A stretch of DNA of 9,430 nt from an uncultured Saprospiraceae bacterium (GCA_937942465.1 CALDEO010000252.1:1-9430); one strand, 5' to 3'; numbered from the stretch's first letter, positions 1-8,563 are shown. Translations and numbers: made by a program. Notes: generated by a model not told the origin, from the sequence alone.

Positions 1-3000
1 GCAGTTACGTTTGCATTAAGTATATACTCATTACATGCTACTACATCTTCTCCAAGATCAACAGCAGGTGTCTCTACTATTACGACTTCTACTATATCCA
101 TTACGGTACAGCCGATCGTATTGCCACTGGATACTTGATACAGACCAGCTTGATCGGTATTGTGACTCATTGCTGATGTCGGAGTAAATTCACTACCGTC
201 CAATGTCCAAGTGACATCTAAACCACCTGGGTTGGATATCGATATCGTCAATCCTGCTGTCTCTGAAGAACATAAAACTATAGTGTCAGCAACATCTACA
301 AAATCTAAAGTTGGTGCTGATAGTATGTCAATTTTGATGTTATCAACTGATGGGCATAAACCTTGATTTGTTGCTGTCAATAAATACACTCCTGTCTCTG
401 TGACTGTCAGTTCTTCAGTAGTACTCAATACTGTTGTTGTACCTGCTTTAACCCATTGGTATTCGTCTGCGTTTACATTAGAAGTAAGTGTATATTCATT
501 ACATGCTACTATATCTTCTCCAAGATCAACAACGGGTGTCTCTACTTGTATTGCCACTACCTTATCTATAGTGGTACATCCGATGCTATTGCTACTAGAT
601 ACCTCATATACTCCTGCTTGGTCTGAGATATGACTCAGGGTAGATGTCGGACTGAATGCAGCGCCGTCCAATGTCCAAGCAATATCTTCTCCAGGGTTAT
701 TAACACTTAGAGATAAACCTTCTGGATCCAATGAACAGAAGTATACTGTATCTGTAAGTCCTATAAAATTTAAGGTTGGCGCTGGAAGCAAATCAACCTC
801 AATACGATCTGTTGAAGAGCACCCATCGGCACTTGTAACAGTCACTCTATATTGTGAAGACAAGGTAGCATTTAATGTTGAAGTGGTCTCTGGCAGGATA
901 CCTACACCAAGTGCAAACCATTGGTACTCTACTCCATCCGTTCCTCCATTAAGTATTACATCATCGCTTTCACATGCTTGTATGTCATCTCCCAAATCCA
1001 ATACAGGTAAAGGATTAACTATTACTTCAAATTGTGTCTCTACGCTGCAGCCTGCATCATTCTTAGAGATAACAGTATATAAACCGGTCTCGTTGACTGA
1101 GAAGGTTGCTTGATTGACAGCTACAGAAATGTTTTCTCTAAATATTTCAACGTTAGTACCGTCTGTTTCTACTTCAAAATCGTACGTATCATCAGCACAG
1201 AAGATTGCATCTTCTACTGCCTCTATTACCGGCAGCTCCACATATGTCACCATTACACCTTCTCTCTTGGCACAACCTGCTGCACTTGTAACGATCACTG
1301 TATAGAATCCATCTTCTAAAATCTCTATATCAGCACCCGCATCAGCAAGTAATACATCATCCTTAAACCATTGATAGGTTTCACCAGCATCGCCGGCGTT
1401 AAGTATGAGTTCATCACCAATACATACAAATCTGTCACCTCCTAGATCGAAGTCAAATGGACAACAGTTTTCTGGTGCTGCAATAACAGCGTCTACTGTT
1501 AGTTTACAGAATTCATCTGTCGTAAATCCAGCTTCTATGTCTAATACCCCACCATTTGATTGTAAACCAACCAATGTAACTGTCTGTGGACTACCCGTGA
1601 TGTCAAATATCTGACCATTGACGATAAGCATGGCGTCATCTGGTTCTAACTGATAAGAAACTATCAACTCCTGACTGTACTCATTGGTAGCAGGATCACA
1701 AGCAGATTGTTGAGATGCTACTATGTCTTCTATAAAGCATGCCGTATTAACTGTAATACTTTTCGCATTTTCTGATAACTGTACACAATCTCCATTGACC
1801 GCAAGGTCACTGATGCTACTGCCAATAATAGTATTTAAATCTAATGCTGTAGGCATCACCTCATAAGACATACCGTATACAAGGTAAGACCCTGGAGCAA
1901 TATCTCTAAAGTTACCAGTATCATCATATGACACTATTTGATTAGTAGATTTACTGATAGCTACATATGTATACCCAAAGTTAGGGTCGCTTATATTATC
2001 TACATAGACTCTACCAGGACCTGATATACTTGCTAGTCTATATGGAACTACACCATTACCAAAGCTCCAAAAAACAATTCTATATTCTTTACAAGCTTCA
2101 AGAGTTACACTAGGATCTATTGACTGAGCTGATTGGGCACCCGCTGAAGATTGAATACCCGCTGAAGTAATCAGTGAAGCACATGAACTGGTAGGACTGT
2201 ATGTTGCCTCATCAAATAATGAAAAGTATGCTGTTTCTCCTAGGTAACTATGATCCATATCAAATTCATATGTTCCACTTTTTCCAACTGAGACTACATA
2301 TGATTCTGATGCTCTACTGTTTACTATTACACCACAACCTGTACCTCCTGGTCCTAACAATGCTAATTGACTATTAGGAGAGAGAGATGTAATCTGACCA
2401 ACTAGTTCGTTACCAGTCATACCTGTATTACCAACTACATGAGATAGATCCAACTCTAGGTCGTTAGATCCTTGATCTGTAACCAATGTCACGTCATCGC
2501 ATATAGAACTTTTATTAGGATTACAATCTGAGCTTACCTCAAATGCTGTATCTGAAAGATCAAAAAACTGCATACACTCACTATCAATACATGTGATTTT
2601 TACACGAGCATTGGTTGTACTATTTAAACCTGGAGGAAATGTGTAGGCGTACTGTTCATCAGCATAACTTATACTATTTGCAATACGTATAGGGAATGTA
2701 AATCCACCGTCGATCGAAAGGTCTACGTTGACAAGATCACATAATGATTCTGATCCGTTGGTATCCCATCTTATTGTAAAGTCATCTCCCGCATTGATAA
2801 GCTCTGTACCATTAGGTGCTGTCACAACAAGAGGTCCTGTTGCAGCAACCTGCATCGTCAACTCGTCTTGAGCAAATGCATTCCCATTTGGGTTGTTATC
2901 TCTTACCGTTAATCTGAAAGTAAGGCTACGGTCTATTTTTGATAATACTTCATATTGATTATTCACACCATTGATGTAATCATCATACCTAGGGAAGTAT

Positions 3001-4445
3001 CGTATCGAGTCTGTGCTTGGTGGATAACATCTAAAAATTGGGCAATTTCTATTATTTGCTGCAAAGTTGCCTATGAACCCTTGTGTAGATGTACCTGTAC
3101 CGTCTTCATCGTATTGCTCCCATGCGTAGGTCATATTATCACCATCTGCATCTGTTGCTCTACCTTTTAAAAAGAATGGAGTATCCTTTGGTATAGTATA
3201 TGATTCTCCGCAAGGACTCGCATCTATCTGAGGTATCGAATTGCCCGTCTGAACAACAGCAGCACAACTCCCTACGTCATTACAATGAGCAGTCATCTGT
3301 CTTAAACTATGCGAGTGAAAGTAATCATCAGCAACCCCTGCACTAGGGATATTCTGAGTAGCATCACATATACCGTTGTATGACATTATTGTATTACCAC
3401 TTGCTATTTCGTATGATGTATTGCTACCGATGTTATCTTGACAAGACCCACCCGAACCATTAAAGGTATGCTCAGCACCAAACATGTGGCCTACCTCATG
3501 TCCAAATAAGGAAAAGAAACTATTGGTATTGATACTGAAAGAACCAGACCATCCCCCTGCTTTTGCTGGTGTCCCAAATCCTTCATTACATACTGCCCGT
3601 AGTCTAGCTACACCACCCGAGGACCAGTTGTCTCCAGATACAGACTGATGTAATACATGACCAATATCATATGTGCTTTGATTAAAAACAGCATCTATAG
3701 CTGCCACTGCTTGAGTAACTCTACCGTCTCCTCCTGCTTCGTCCGGTATAAATGGATCGGTCGCAGCATTAGTGTAAAGAAACGGTGTAAGCAACTCAAA
3801 GTTAATTGCCATTTCTCTTTCGAATATCGCTTGTATGCCATTAACTGCCGTGGTTACAGATTGAATAACTGCGGAGTTATTATTTCCTTGTAGTGTATAA
3901 TACTCACCCGTCGTGATTATTGCCATTCTATATACCCTTTTGAAATCACCATTTTCAACTAAGTTGGGTTTATTGACTGCCTCAGGTATAATAGATTCTA
4001 TTTTTTCTGAGATATGATTATCAGCTGTACATACAGGGATTTTATCATCTCCTAGTTCTATTTGCATTTTGGCAGGGTTGCGACTATTGTTAATCGCTCG
4101 ATATCCGTGATGTGTATGTACCATCATACTTGCACTCTCCTCAGACAGTGTCATAGTACCGTAGTATTCACTACCGTCCTTGCTTAACAAGTCATAGGTT
4201 TTGATCCCTGGGTAAGCTGCTCTTAACTCAGGTGACATTAATTGATTAGGGACAATATTCATGTCCATCTTATGACCTTCAATGGTCATCGACAAAAAAC
4301 CCTTCTCTGGGCTTACCGTCCGCTGATAGTTAACGGCGCTTTTTAAGCTTACGACATTTAAGTCAAAGTTTTCAATAGTCTGTGCTCCAAGAAAAGTGCT
4401 ACACAATAGCAATGCTAGGAGATACAAGTTCTTCACGTTTTTCAT
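1..4445 (-). CDS. Secreted reprolysin-like zinc metalloprotease with tandem Ig-like domains (3' end outside window)
   Basis: The frame is open for 1481 codons from the ATG at 4443-4445 and leaves the window without a stop, so the C-terminus is missing. An in-frame TAA lies 15 codons upstream and this ATG is the first after it. Residues 1-21 form a signal peptide (KNVKN, then a Leu-rich core ending LGA, Q next). A propeptide-like region precedes a catalytic domain at about 170-390. That domain contains HEVGHMFGAEH (His316, Glu317, His320, His326), the metzincin zinc motif, with the Met-turn IMSYNG at Met354, so the zinc site looks intact. Next come a segment with ATDADGD (about 430-436), a beta-sandwich-like domain at about 538-638, an unrecognised region at about 641-990, and Ig-like domain pairs from about 1001 to the edge. 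Likely role: extracellular or surface proteolysis after Sec export. By analogy with similar Bacteroidota proteins, a T9SS or gliding-motility-type C-terminal domain is expected beyond the edge, but that is inference. Confidence 0.9.
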   Translation of the reverse strand, partial: MKNVKNLYLLALLLCSTFLGAQTIENFDLNVVSLKSAVNYQRTVSPEKGFLSMTIEGHKMDMNIVPNQLMSPELRAAYPGIKTYDLLSKDGSEYYGTMTLSEESASMMVHTHHGYRAINNSRNPAKMQIELGDDKIPVCTADNHISEKIESIIPEAVNKPNLVENGDFKRVYRMAIITTGEYYTLQGNNNSAVIQSVTTAVNGIQAIFEREMAINFELLTPFLYTNAATDPFIPDEAGGDGRVTQAVAAIDAVFNQSTYDIGHVLHQSVSGDNWSSGGVARLRAVCNEGFGTPAKAGGWSGSFSINTNSFFSLFGHEVGHMFGAEHTFNGSGGSCQDNIGSNTSYEIASGNTIMSYNGICDATQNIPSAGVADDYFHSHSLRQMTAHCNDVGSCAAVVQTGNSIPQIDASPCGESYTIPKDTPFFLKGRATDADGDNMTYAWEQYDEDGTGTSTQGFIGNFAANNRNCPIFRCYPPSTDSIRYFPRYDDYINGVNNQYEVLSKIDRSLTFRLTVRDNNPNGNAFAQDELTMQVAATGPLVVTAPNGTELINAGDDFTIRWDTNGSESLCDLVNVDLSIDGGFTFPIRIANSISYADEQYAYTFPPGLNSTTNARVKITCIDSECMQFFDLSDTAFEVSSDCNPNKSSICDDVTLVTDQGSNDLELDLSHVVGNTGMTGNELVGQITSLSPNSQLALLGPGGTGCGVIVNSRASESYVVSVGKSGTYEFDMDHSYLGETAYFSLFDEATYSPTSSCASLITSAGIQSSAGAQSAQSIDPSVTLEACKEYRIVFWSFGNGVVPYRLASISGPGRVYVDNISDPNFGYTYVAISKSTNQIVSYDDTGNFRDIAPGSYLVYGMSYEVMPTALDLNTIIGSSISDLAVNGDCVQLSENAKSITVNTACFIEDIVASQQSACDPATNEYSQELIVSYQLEPDDAMLIVNGQIFDITGSPQTVTLVGLQSNGGVLDIEAGFTTDEFCKLTVDAVIAAPENCCPFDFDLGGDRFVCIGDELILNAGDAGETYQWFKDDVLLADAGADIEILEDGFYTVIVTSAAGCAKREGVMVTYVELPVIEAVEDAIFCADDTYDFEVETDGTNVEIFRENISVAVNQATFSVNETGLYTVISKNDAGCSVETQFEVIVNPLPVLDLGDDIQACESDDVILNGGTDGVEYQWFALGVGILPETTSTLNATLSSQYRVTVTSADGCSSTDRIEVDLLPAPTLNFIGLTDTVYFCSLDPEGLSLSVNNPGEDIAWTLDGAAFSPTSTLSHISDQAGVYEVSSSNSIGCTTIDKVVAIQVETPVVDLGEDIVACNEYTLTSNVNADEYQWVKAGTTTVLSTTEELTVTETGVYLLTATNQGLCPSVDNIKIDILSAPTLDFVDVADTIVLCSSETAGLTISISNPGGLDVTWTLDGSEFTPTSAMSHNTDQAGLYQVSSGNTIGCTVMDIVEVVIVETPAVDLGEDVVACNEYILNANVT
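3..1445 (-). repeat. Tandem Ig-like domain pairs, about 156 residues per module
   Basis: Inside the metalloprotease, a motif of the form D-L-G-(E/D/G)-D followed by a Cys recurs with its Cys at residues 1008, 1158, 1315 and 1471 (codons starting on the plus strand at 1422, 972, 501 and 33). The spacings are 150, 157 and 156 residues. Each module holds two Ig/PKD-like folds: the first has YQW and a GxYxxTxT segment ending near a Cys; the second, in the last two full modules, has WTLDG, SDQAG or TDQAG, and IGCT. The modules nearest the left edge are the most alike: plus-strand bases 33-78 and 501-546 differ at only 3 of 46 positions. The array continues out of the window. Such repeats normally act as stalks or adhesive spacers. 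Confidence 0.8.
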
Positions 4446-4514
4446 CCACGTTGGTTTATAAGTATAAATAGTTTCTTTCTTATTATTCCTTTATGCTCTC
4501 AAAATAAGAATTCT

Positions 4515-4548
4515 ATAAACAATAACCTTAAGTCCTCCAATTGTTTAT
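4515..4548 (-). repeat. Inverted repeat across the end of the acidic-protein gene
   Basis: ATAAACAAT (4515-4523) and ATTGTTTAT (4540-4548) are perfect 9-base reverse complements with a 16-base loop. The arm at 4540-4548 contains the stop codon (4545-4547) of the upstream gene. In the minus-strand transcript the loop carries GGAGGA. No U-run follows, so it is not a textbook intrinsic terminator. It may be a 3'-end processing or stabilising hairpin, or chance in AT-rich DNA. Confidence 0.4.
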
Positions 4549-5015
4549 TTTCCAAGACACTGTACAACTGTACATAATGTCAAAAATAAAACCTCACGAC
4601 CTACGGTAGTTATTATTTCTTCATCCTCCTCGACAACTAGACTATCCTCGACAAATGCGAGTAAATCTTCTTGATCTGTATTATCAAAAAACGGAGTCAC
4701 TTTATCTCTAAAAGTCTTACTCTTACTTTCTTGAAATATTGCCCAATTGGCTTCTTCTTTTTCTTCTAATGTATTCATGGATACCTCCGCCACCTCAGTT
4801 GCCTCCACATTGCAAGACTCTAGTATCACCAAAGTCATGAATATCATTAAATCATATTCATCAGTTGTCAACAAGCTAAAATTTTCTGCTTGATAAAATA
4901 CGAATATAGCCTCTTGATCTTCACTATACTTTGCCATCCATAATTCATAGAGATTAGGATCTGCTTCTAGTTGTGCAACTACGGTATCTACAGTATTTTC
5001 AGATATAAATTTCAT
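4545..5015 (-). CDS. Acidic hypothetical protein, second gene of operon with AstE-like hydrolase
   Basis: This is a 156-residue protein from ATG at 5013-5015 to TAA. I do not recognise its family. It has 34 Asp/Glu against 9 Lys/Arg, so it is strongly acidic. There is no signal peptide or clear membrane span. Hydrophobic stretches occur at YDLMIFMTLVILESC (middle) and REVLFLTLCTVVQC (C-terminus), separated by acidic, probably helical segments such as NTLEEKEEANW and VVEEDEEI. This pattern suggests a compact helical cytoplasmic protein, perhaps a partner-binding one. Its start lies 11 bases after the stop of the AstE/AspA-like gene on the same strand, so the two are probably cotranscribed and it may act with that enzyme. 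No function can be assigned. The protease gene downstream begins about 100 bases further on. Confidence 0.8.
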   Translation of the reverse strand: MKFISENTVDTVVAQLEADPNLYELWMAKYSEDQEAIFVFYQAENFSLLTTDEYDLMIFMTLVILESCNVEATEVAEVSMNTLEEKEEANWAIFQESKSKTFRDKVTPFFDNTDQEDLLAFVEDSLVVEEDEEIITTVGREVLFLTLCTVVQCLGK

Positions 5016-5026
5016 AGCTTAGCGTT

Positions 5027-5968
5027 TTAGTATCCTTCCATTTCTTTGATTAAAAAATAACCATCCTCCCCCAGTTTTTGGTATAATGGCATTAATATTC
5101 TTGCGTCTTCTTCTATCGCAATATCTCCGTTGATATCATGAGCTACTATTTCTCCTTTTGATACTCTTTGGAAGTTTTTGTAGTTCGGTAACATTACAAA
5201 GTTATCCTCTTCATTGATTGCTTTACGCAAAAATAGTTCTGTAACCTTAGGTAGTTCTTTTGAATATTCGATCAAAAGACTGTCATGTCTATTTTCTATA
5301 TGATGCGCTTGTACACAACCTATGGTCCTCATACAGTTTGTCAGTGCAGCAATTGCTCTATTGACAGACAGTGGATCGTTGTGTTGCCCAGACTCAAAGG
5401 TGACCCCTATGGTCGGTATACCCATGTTTTTGGTAGTGAAGTAATGTAGTGTTGTACCCTGTAAGCCCTTGAGTAAGCCTTTAATAACAGGAGCATGCAA
5501 CTCTAGCGCTATCCGAACACTAGCATCATCGTCCGTACAGATTGTAAAAATCCCGCCCTTAGATGAGGTTGTATGTAAGTCCAATATAATAAGTTGCTCT
5601 GGTTGAGTTTCTGCGATTCTGGTATGTATAATATCGAGGATAGCTGCCATCTCTACTTCCTCTGCATCGTATTGATCCTTATCGGACAATGCATTTACTC
5701 GGTCCTCGGTCCACTGCCTATTAAGGTCTTTATTGATAAATCGTTGCTGTAGCTTGTAAGCACTTAGATTGCCAATAAGACCTAGCAGGTTTCCTTTAAA
5801 TACGAAGTCTGGATTGGTTATTGGTTCTACTTCTAGCATTTTTCCCATCAACTCAATTGCTCTCACTCCTGCAGGTTCGTTGCCATGCATGGCGCCAAAT
5901 ACGACTAAGAGTGGTCCTTTTCCTTCTCCTTTATAATCTACAATAATACGGTCAGAGTGGTCTTGCAT
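5027..5968 (-). CDS. Succinylglutamate desuccinylase/aspartoacylase family zinc hydrolase
   Basis: A 313-residue protein of the AstE/AspA branch of the M14-like zinc carboxypeptidase fold. These enzymes hydrolyse N-acyl amino acids or related amides in the cytoplasm. The zinc ligands are visible: GAMHGNEP gives His28 and Glu31, and LDLHTTSSKGG gives His132. NKDLNRQW (79-86) matches the substrate-binding Asn-Arg motif, and TFESGQH supplies the probable catalytic Glu192. Length and motif order fit a full-length family member. The frame can be read back to a TTG directly before the ATG, but I chose the ATG (5966-5968) as the better start. Substrate is not decidable: arginine catabolism genes (astA-D) are not adjacent, so a strict AstE call is unsafe. 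It is the first gene of a two-gene unit with the acidic protein downstream, and it is divergent from the anchor-B gene across a 238-base spacer. Confidence 0.9.
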   Translation of the reverse strand: MQDHSDRIIVDYKGEGKGPLLVVFGAMHGNEPAGVRAIELMGKMLEVEPITNPDFVFKGNLLGLIGNLSAYKLQQRFINKDLNRQWTEDRVNALSDKDQYDAEEVEMAAILDIIHTRIAETQPEQLIILDLHTTSSKGGIFTICTDDDASVRIALELHAPVIKGLLKGLQGTTLHYFTTKNMGIPTIGVTFESGQHNDPLSVNRAIAALTNCMRTIGCVQAHHIENRHDSLLIEYSKELPKVTELFLRKAINEEDNFVMLPNYKNFQRVSKGEIVAHDINGDIAIEEDARILMPLYQKLGEDGYFLIKEMEGY

Positions 5969-6069
5969 CAAATTTATTAGATTCTACAACGGTAAATGTG
6001 AAGACAATTTATTAATCGACCTAGTTATTTAGGAAGCAAATGCTAGAAAATTATATTTTTTTTATTTCG

Positions 6070-6102
6070 TTTATATTTTAGTTAAAAATATATGTAACTT
6101 TC
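6070..6102 (+). promoter_or_regulatory. Possible Bacteroidota-type promoter for the anchor-B gene
   Basis: TAACTTTC (6095-6102) matches the Bacteroidota -7 consensus TAnnTTTG at all but the last base. TTTA (6070-6073), 21 bases upstream, resembles the -33 TTTG box. It would give a 5' leader of roughly 100 bases before the ATG at 6207. The region is very AT-rich, so a chance match is possible. I found no comparable match for the divergent AstE-like gene. Confidence 0.25.
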
Positions 6103-6206
6103 AGATGTTATTACTGCTTTTGCAAAATACTCTGCTTAATCCAAAGCATCTCTTGTTTTCAATCTACTTTAATCGTTCTTAACGAAGTAGAAATCTAATA
6201 TCTATT

Positions 6207-7889
6207 ATGAAAAATATTTACATCACTCTAGTATTTTTATTTATTACGTTATCAGTATATAGTCAGGCCGATAATATGACATTAATGTCTCAATATAATC
6301 CTGGCAATATGACCGTACACAATGGACTGAAGTACAATGATACATGGGGGTATACAGCAGGTAATGGAGACGAGTATGCTCTTGTAGGTACTGCCGACTC
6401 TGTTGTAATCATCAAAGTCAACTCATGTACAGATACAAAACGAGTAACTGCATACGCAGGAGGTAGTAGCGTCACGTGGAGAGATATCAAAACATACGGT
6501 AGATATGTTTACTCCGTTTGTGATGGTTGTTCAGAGGGTTTAAAAATAGCTGACATGGGTAACATTGATAATGGCATCGTAACGGTAACGACTAATACCA
6601 GCTTTTTTACTCGTGCCCACGATATATATGTTGATCTACCAGCTGGTAGGTTGTATGCTTGTGGTACCAATACTGGCGGTGGTACTGATCTAGTTGTATT
6701 GGACATAGCAACGGACCCTAGCAACCCTACACTCTTAAAGAACATTAACTTTAATGATATCACAGGTGGTACACAGAACTTCTATGTACATGACCTGCAC
6801 GTCACGGGCAACATTGCTTATTGCTCACATGCCCAGACAGGACTCTATATCTGGGATCTTACAGACTTAAACAATATTCCTATGCCTATTGCATCATATG
6901 ATACACCAGGCTATAGTCATAGTAGCTGGCCTTCTGGTAATGGATATGTATACTCTGCTGATGAAAATAATAATCCACCGCAGCCCATTACCGTATTACG
7001 TTTTGATGGTAGTGATCTGTTTTTTGAAAGAACCATAAGCGACCCATTAGAGTCATCAGGACTACCTTCAGTACACAATCCGTATGTAGTAGGGAATAAC
7101 CTATTTGTATCAAATTATGAAGATGGTCTACAAGTATGGGATATAACAAACCCAGCAGCACCGACTAGTACTGCTCACTATGACACCTATCCTGATAACA
7201 ATGGTGGTAGCTATACCGGATATGAAGGAAATTGGGGAGTATATCCATTTTTCGGTTCAGAATGTATCGTTGCTACTGACATCACATATGGTGCTCACTT
7301 TCTCAAAATGGGTATTATATCAGTACCAGTTACCTGGAATGAATTAACTGTAGAAGCCATAAATAATAAAACTTCAGAAATAAAATGGTCTACTGAGTCA
7401 GAAGTAAACAACGAATACTTTGAAGTAATGAGAAGTAAGGATGGTAATACCTTTGAATCAATAGGTAGAGTTGAACCTAAATCAGATGGTGCAACAGAGC
7501 ACTCTTATGAATACACGGATAATACACCTTACCTAGGCAACAACTACTATAAGATCAAACAAGTAGATTATGATGGAAAGTATACATATTCAGATACTAA
7601 AACTGTAAGCTTCAAATTAGATCAAAAAAACATTACGGTATTCCCTAATCCTATTAGAGATCAATTCACTTTGAATATTGCTAGTTTTAATTCATCTCAA
7701 GTACAAGCTCAGATACATAATAGTGCTGGAGCATTAGTATTTAACAAAGAGATACATATCGAAGGATCAAAACAAGCTAATCTTTTTAATTTTAATCTAG
7801 ACAACCCTGTGTCTGCAGGAGCTTACACTTTGAGCTTATTTGATGGTGATATTTTATTGTGGTCAGAGCAAGTATCTATAATACAGTAA
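6207..7889 (+). CDS. Choice-of-anchor B family protein with T9SS type A sorting domain
   Basis: A 560-residue exported protein. Residues 1-19 are a signal peptide ending VYS before Gln20. Residues about 40-370 show the choice-of-anchor B (LVIVD-repeat, beta-propeller-like) signature: NDTWGYTAGNGDEYALVG near the N-terminus, then repeated blades of the type LVVLDIATDPSNPT, GLYIWDLTD and DGLQVWDITNPAAPT. SHSSW (237-241), VHNPYVVGNNLFVSNYEDG and GYEGNWGVYPFF (around 340) are family hallmarks. Residues about 373-468 form an Ig/fibronectin-III-like linker domain (WNELTVEAINN to YSDTKTVSF). The end, from FPNP at 479-482, is a type A sorting domain that directs export and attachment through the type IX secretion system. 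The product is therefore expected on the cell surface or released. The molecular role of the propeller is unknown. It is a single-gene unit or is followed loosely by the glucosaminidase gene (113-base gap). Confidence 0.9.
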   Translation: MKNIYITLVFLFITLSVYSQADNMTLMSQYNPGNMTVHNGLKYNDTWGYTAGNGDEYALVGTADSVVIIKVNSCTDTKRVTAYAGGSSVTWRDIKTYGRYVYSVCDGCSEGLKIADMGNIDNGIVTVTTNTSFFTRAHDIYVDLPAGRLYACGTNTGGGTDLVVLDIATDPSNPTLLKNINFNDITGGTQNFYVHDLHVTGNIAYCSHAQTGLYIWDLTDLNNIPMPIASYDTPGYSHSSWPSGNGYVYSADENNNPPQPITVLRFDGSDLFFERTISDPLESSGLPSVHNPYVVGNNLFVSNYEDGLQVWDITNPAAPTSTAHYDTYPDNNGGSYTGYEGNWGVYPFFGSECIVATDITYGAHFLKMGIISVPVTWNELTVEAINNKTSEIKWSTESEVNNEYFEVMRSKDGNTFESIGRVEPKSDGATEHSYEYTDNTPYLGNNYYKIKQVDYDGKYTYSDTKTVSFKLDQKNITVFPNPIRDQFTLNIASFNSSQVQAQIHNSAGALVFNKEIHIEGSKQANLFNFNLDNPVSAGAYTLSLFDGDILLWSEQVSIIQ

Positions 7890-7961
7890 ACTTTAACATA
7901 AGAGATTAACACCATATAAGCAAGTGTCACCTATTTGGCATAATCTTTGGATTTTAGCTAC

Positions 7962-7983
7962 TGCAATGCAACAATGCATAGCA
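7962..7983 (+). repeat. Small hairpin upstream of the glucosaminidase gene
   Basis: TGCAATGCA (7962-7970) pairs with TGCATAGCA (7975-7983) at 8 of 9 positions around an ACAA loop. It lies 19 bases before the ATG at 8003. No U-run follows, so it is more likely a leader structure than a terminator. Its function is unproven and a chance origin is possible. Confidence 0.3.
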
Positions 7984-8002
7984 ACGAGTTAATCCAACAA
8001 AT

Positions 8003-8563
8003 ATGTACCTTAAAACAGTAAGTATCTTTTTATTATGCGTTGTCTGTATGGCTTTTTCGACCATATCAGATGACAACCCAGCAATGTCTTACATTGATCA
8101 ATACAAAGATCTAGCTGTCATAGAGATGCACCGTAGTGGTATCCCTGCAAGCATCATACTTGCACAAGGACTACTAGAATCTGGCAATGGCAATAGCGAC
8201 CTAGCTCGTGGAGCCAACAATCATTTTGGTATTAAGTGTAAGTCTTATTGGAGAGGTTCTATGTACTTTCACGAAGATGATGACTTTAACAAAGCTGGAA
8301 AATTAATCAAGTCATGTTTTAGAGCTTACGAAAGTCCTATAGATTCATATGTAGACCATAGCAACTTTCTGATGTATACGGAGCGGTATGAAGTATTATT
8401 CAGTTACGACAAGACTGATTATAAACAGTGGGCACGTGGATTGAGAAGTTGTGGCTATGCAACGGATAAAGCATACGCTAATAAGTTAATCAAAAAGATA
8501 GAGCAGTTTCAACTGTATAACTACGATAACTACCCGCATCCAATGAGGGTACGATTAAATTAA
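8003..8563 (+). CDS. Exported glucosaminidase (GH73 family), minimal form without LysM
   Basis: A 186-residue peptidoglycan hydrolase of the GH73 endo-beta-N-acetylglucosaminidase type, which cleaves glycan strands of the cell wall. Residues 1 to about 22 form a signal peptide (YLKTVSIFLLCVVCMAFS); there is no convincing lipobox, so it is probably soluble in the periplasm. The domain covers about 30-165. It shows IPASIILAQGLLESGNGNSDLA with the conserved catalytic Glu59, then NNHFGIKC, FRAYESPIDSYVDHSNFL (106-123), and a C-terminal WARGLRSCGYATD helix region with KAYANKLIKKIEQF. Many Bacteroidota relatives carry a C-terminal LysM domain; this one stops shortly after the catalytic domain at YPHPMRVRLN. 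It lies downstream of the anchor-B gene on the same strand and converges on pdxA. Likely role: wall turnover or making room for envelope complexes. Confidence 0.88.
   Translation: MYLKTVSIFLLCVVCMAFSTISDDNPAMSYIDQYKDLAVIEMHRSGIPASIILAQGLLESGNGNSDLARGANNHFGIKCKSYWRGSMYFHEDDDFNKAGKLIKSCFRAYESPIDSYVDHSNFLMYTERYEVLFSYDKTDYKQWARGLRSCGYATDKAYANKLIKKIEQFQLYNYDNYPHPMRVRLN

Noticed and set aside
33..1424. CRISPR array or DNA-level direct repeat element
   Set aside because: The repetition has a period near 468 bases, keeps the reading frame, and is explained by duplicated Ig-like protein domains.
400..3893. Several small plus-strand open frames (63-78 codons) across the left part
   Set aside because: All lie antisense within the continuous minus-strand metalloprotease frame, which has clear domains and motifs; the small frames show no recognisable protein features.
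4446..4514. Promoter for the metalloprotease on the minus strand (TTATTTTG near 4500)
   Set aside because: It resembles TAnnTTTG only partly and has no -33 box at the usual distance; the AT-rich background makes such matches common.
5969..5971. TTG as start of the AstE/AspA-like gene
   Set aside because: An ATG follows immediately and is the more likely start; no ribosome-binding signal favours the TTG.
6290..6763. Two minus-strand open frames of 66 and 84 codons
   Set aside because: They are antisense to the well-supported choice-of-anchor B gene and have no family signature.
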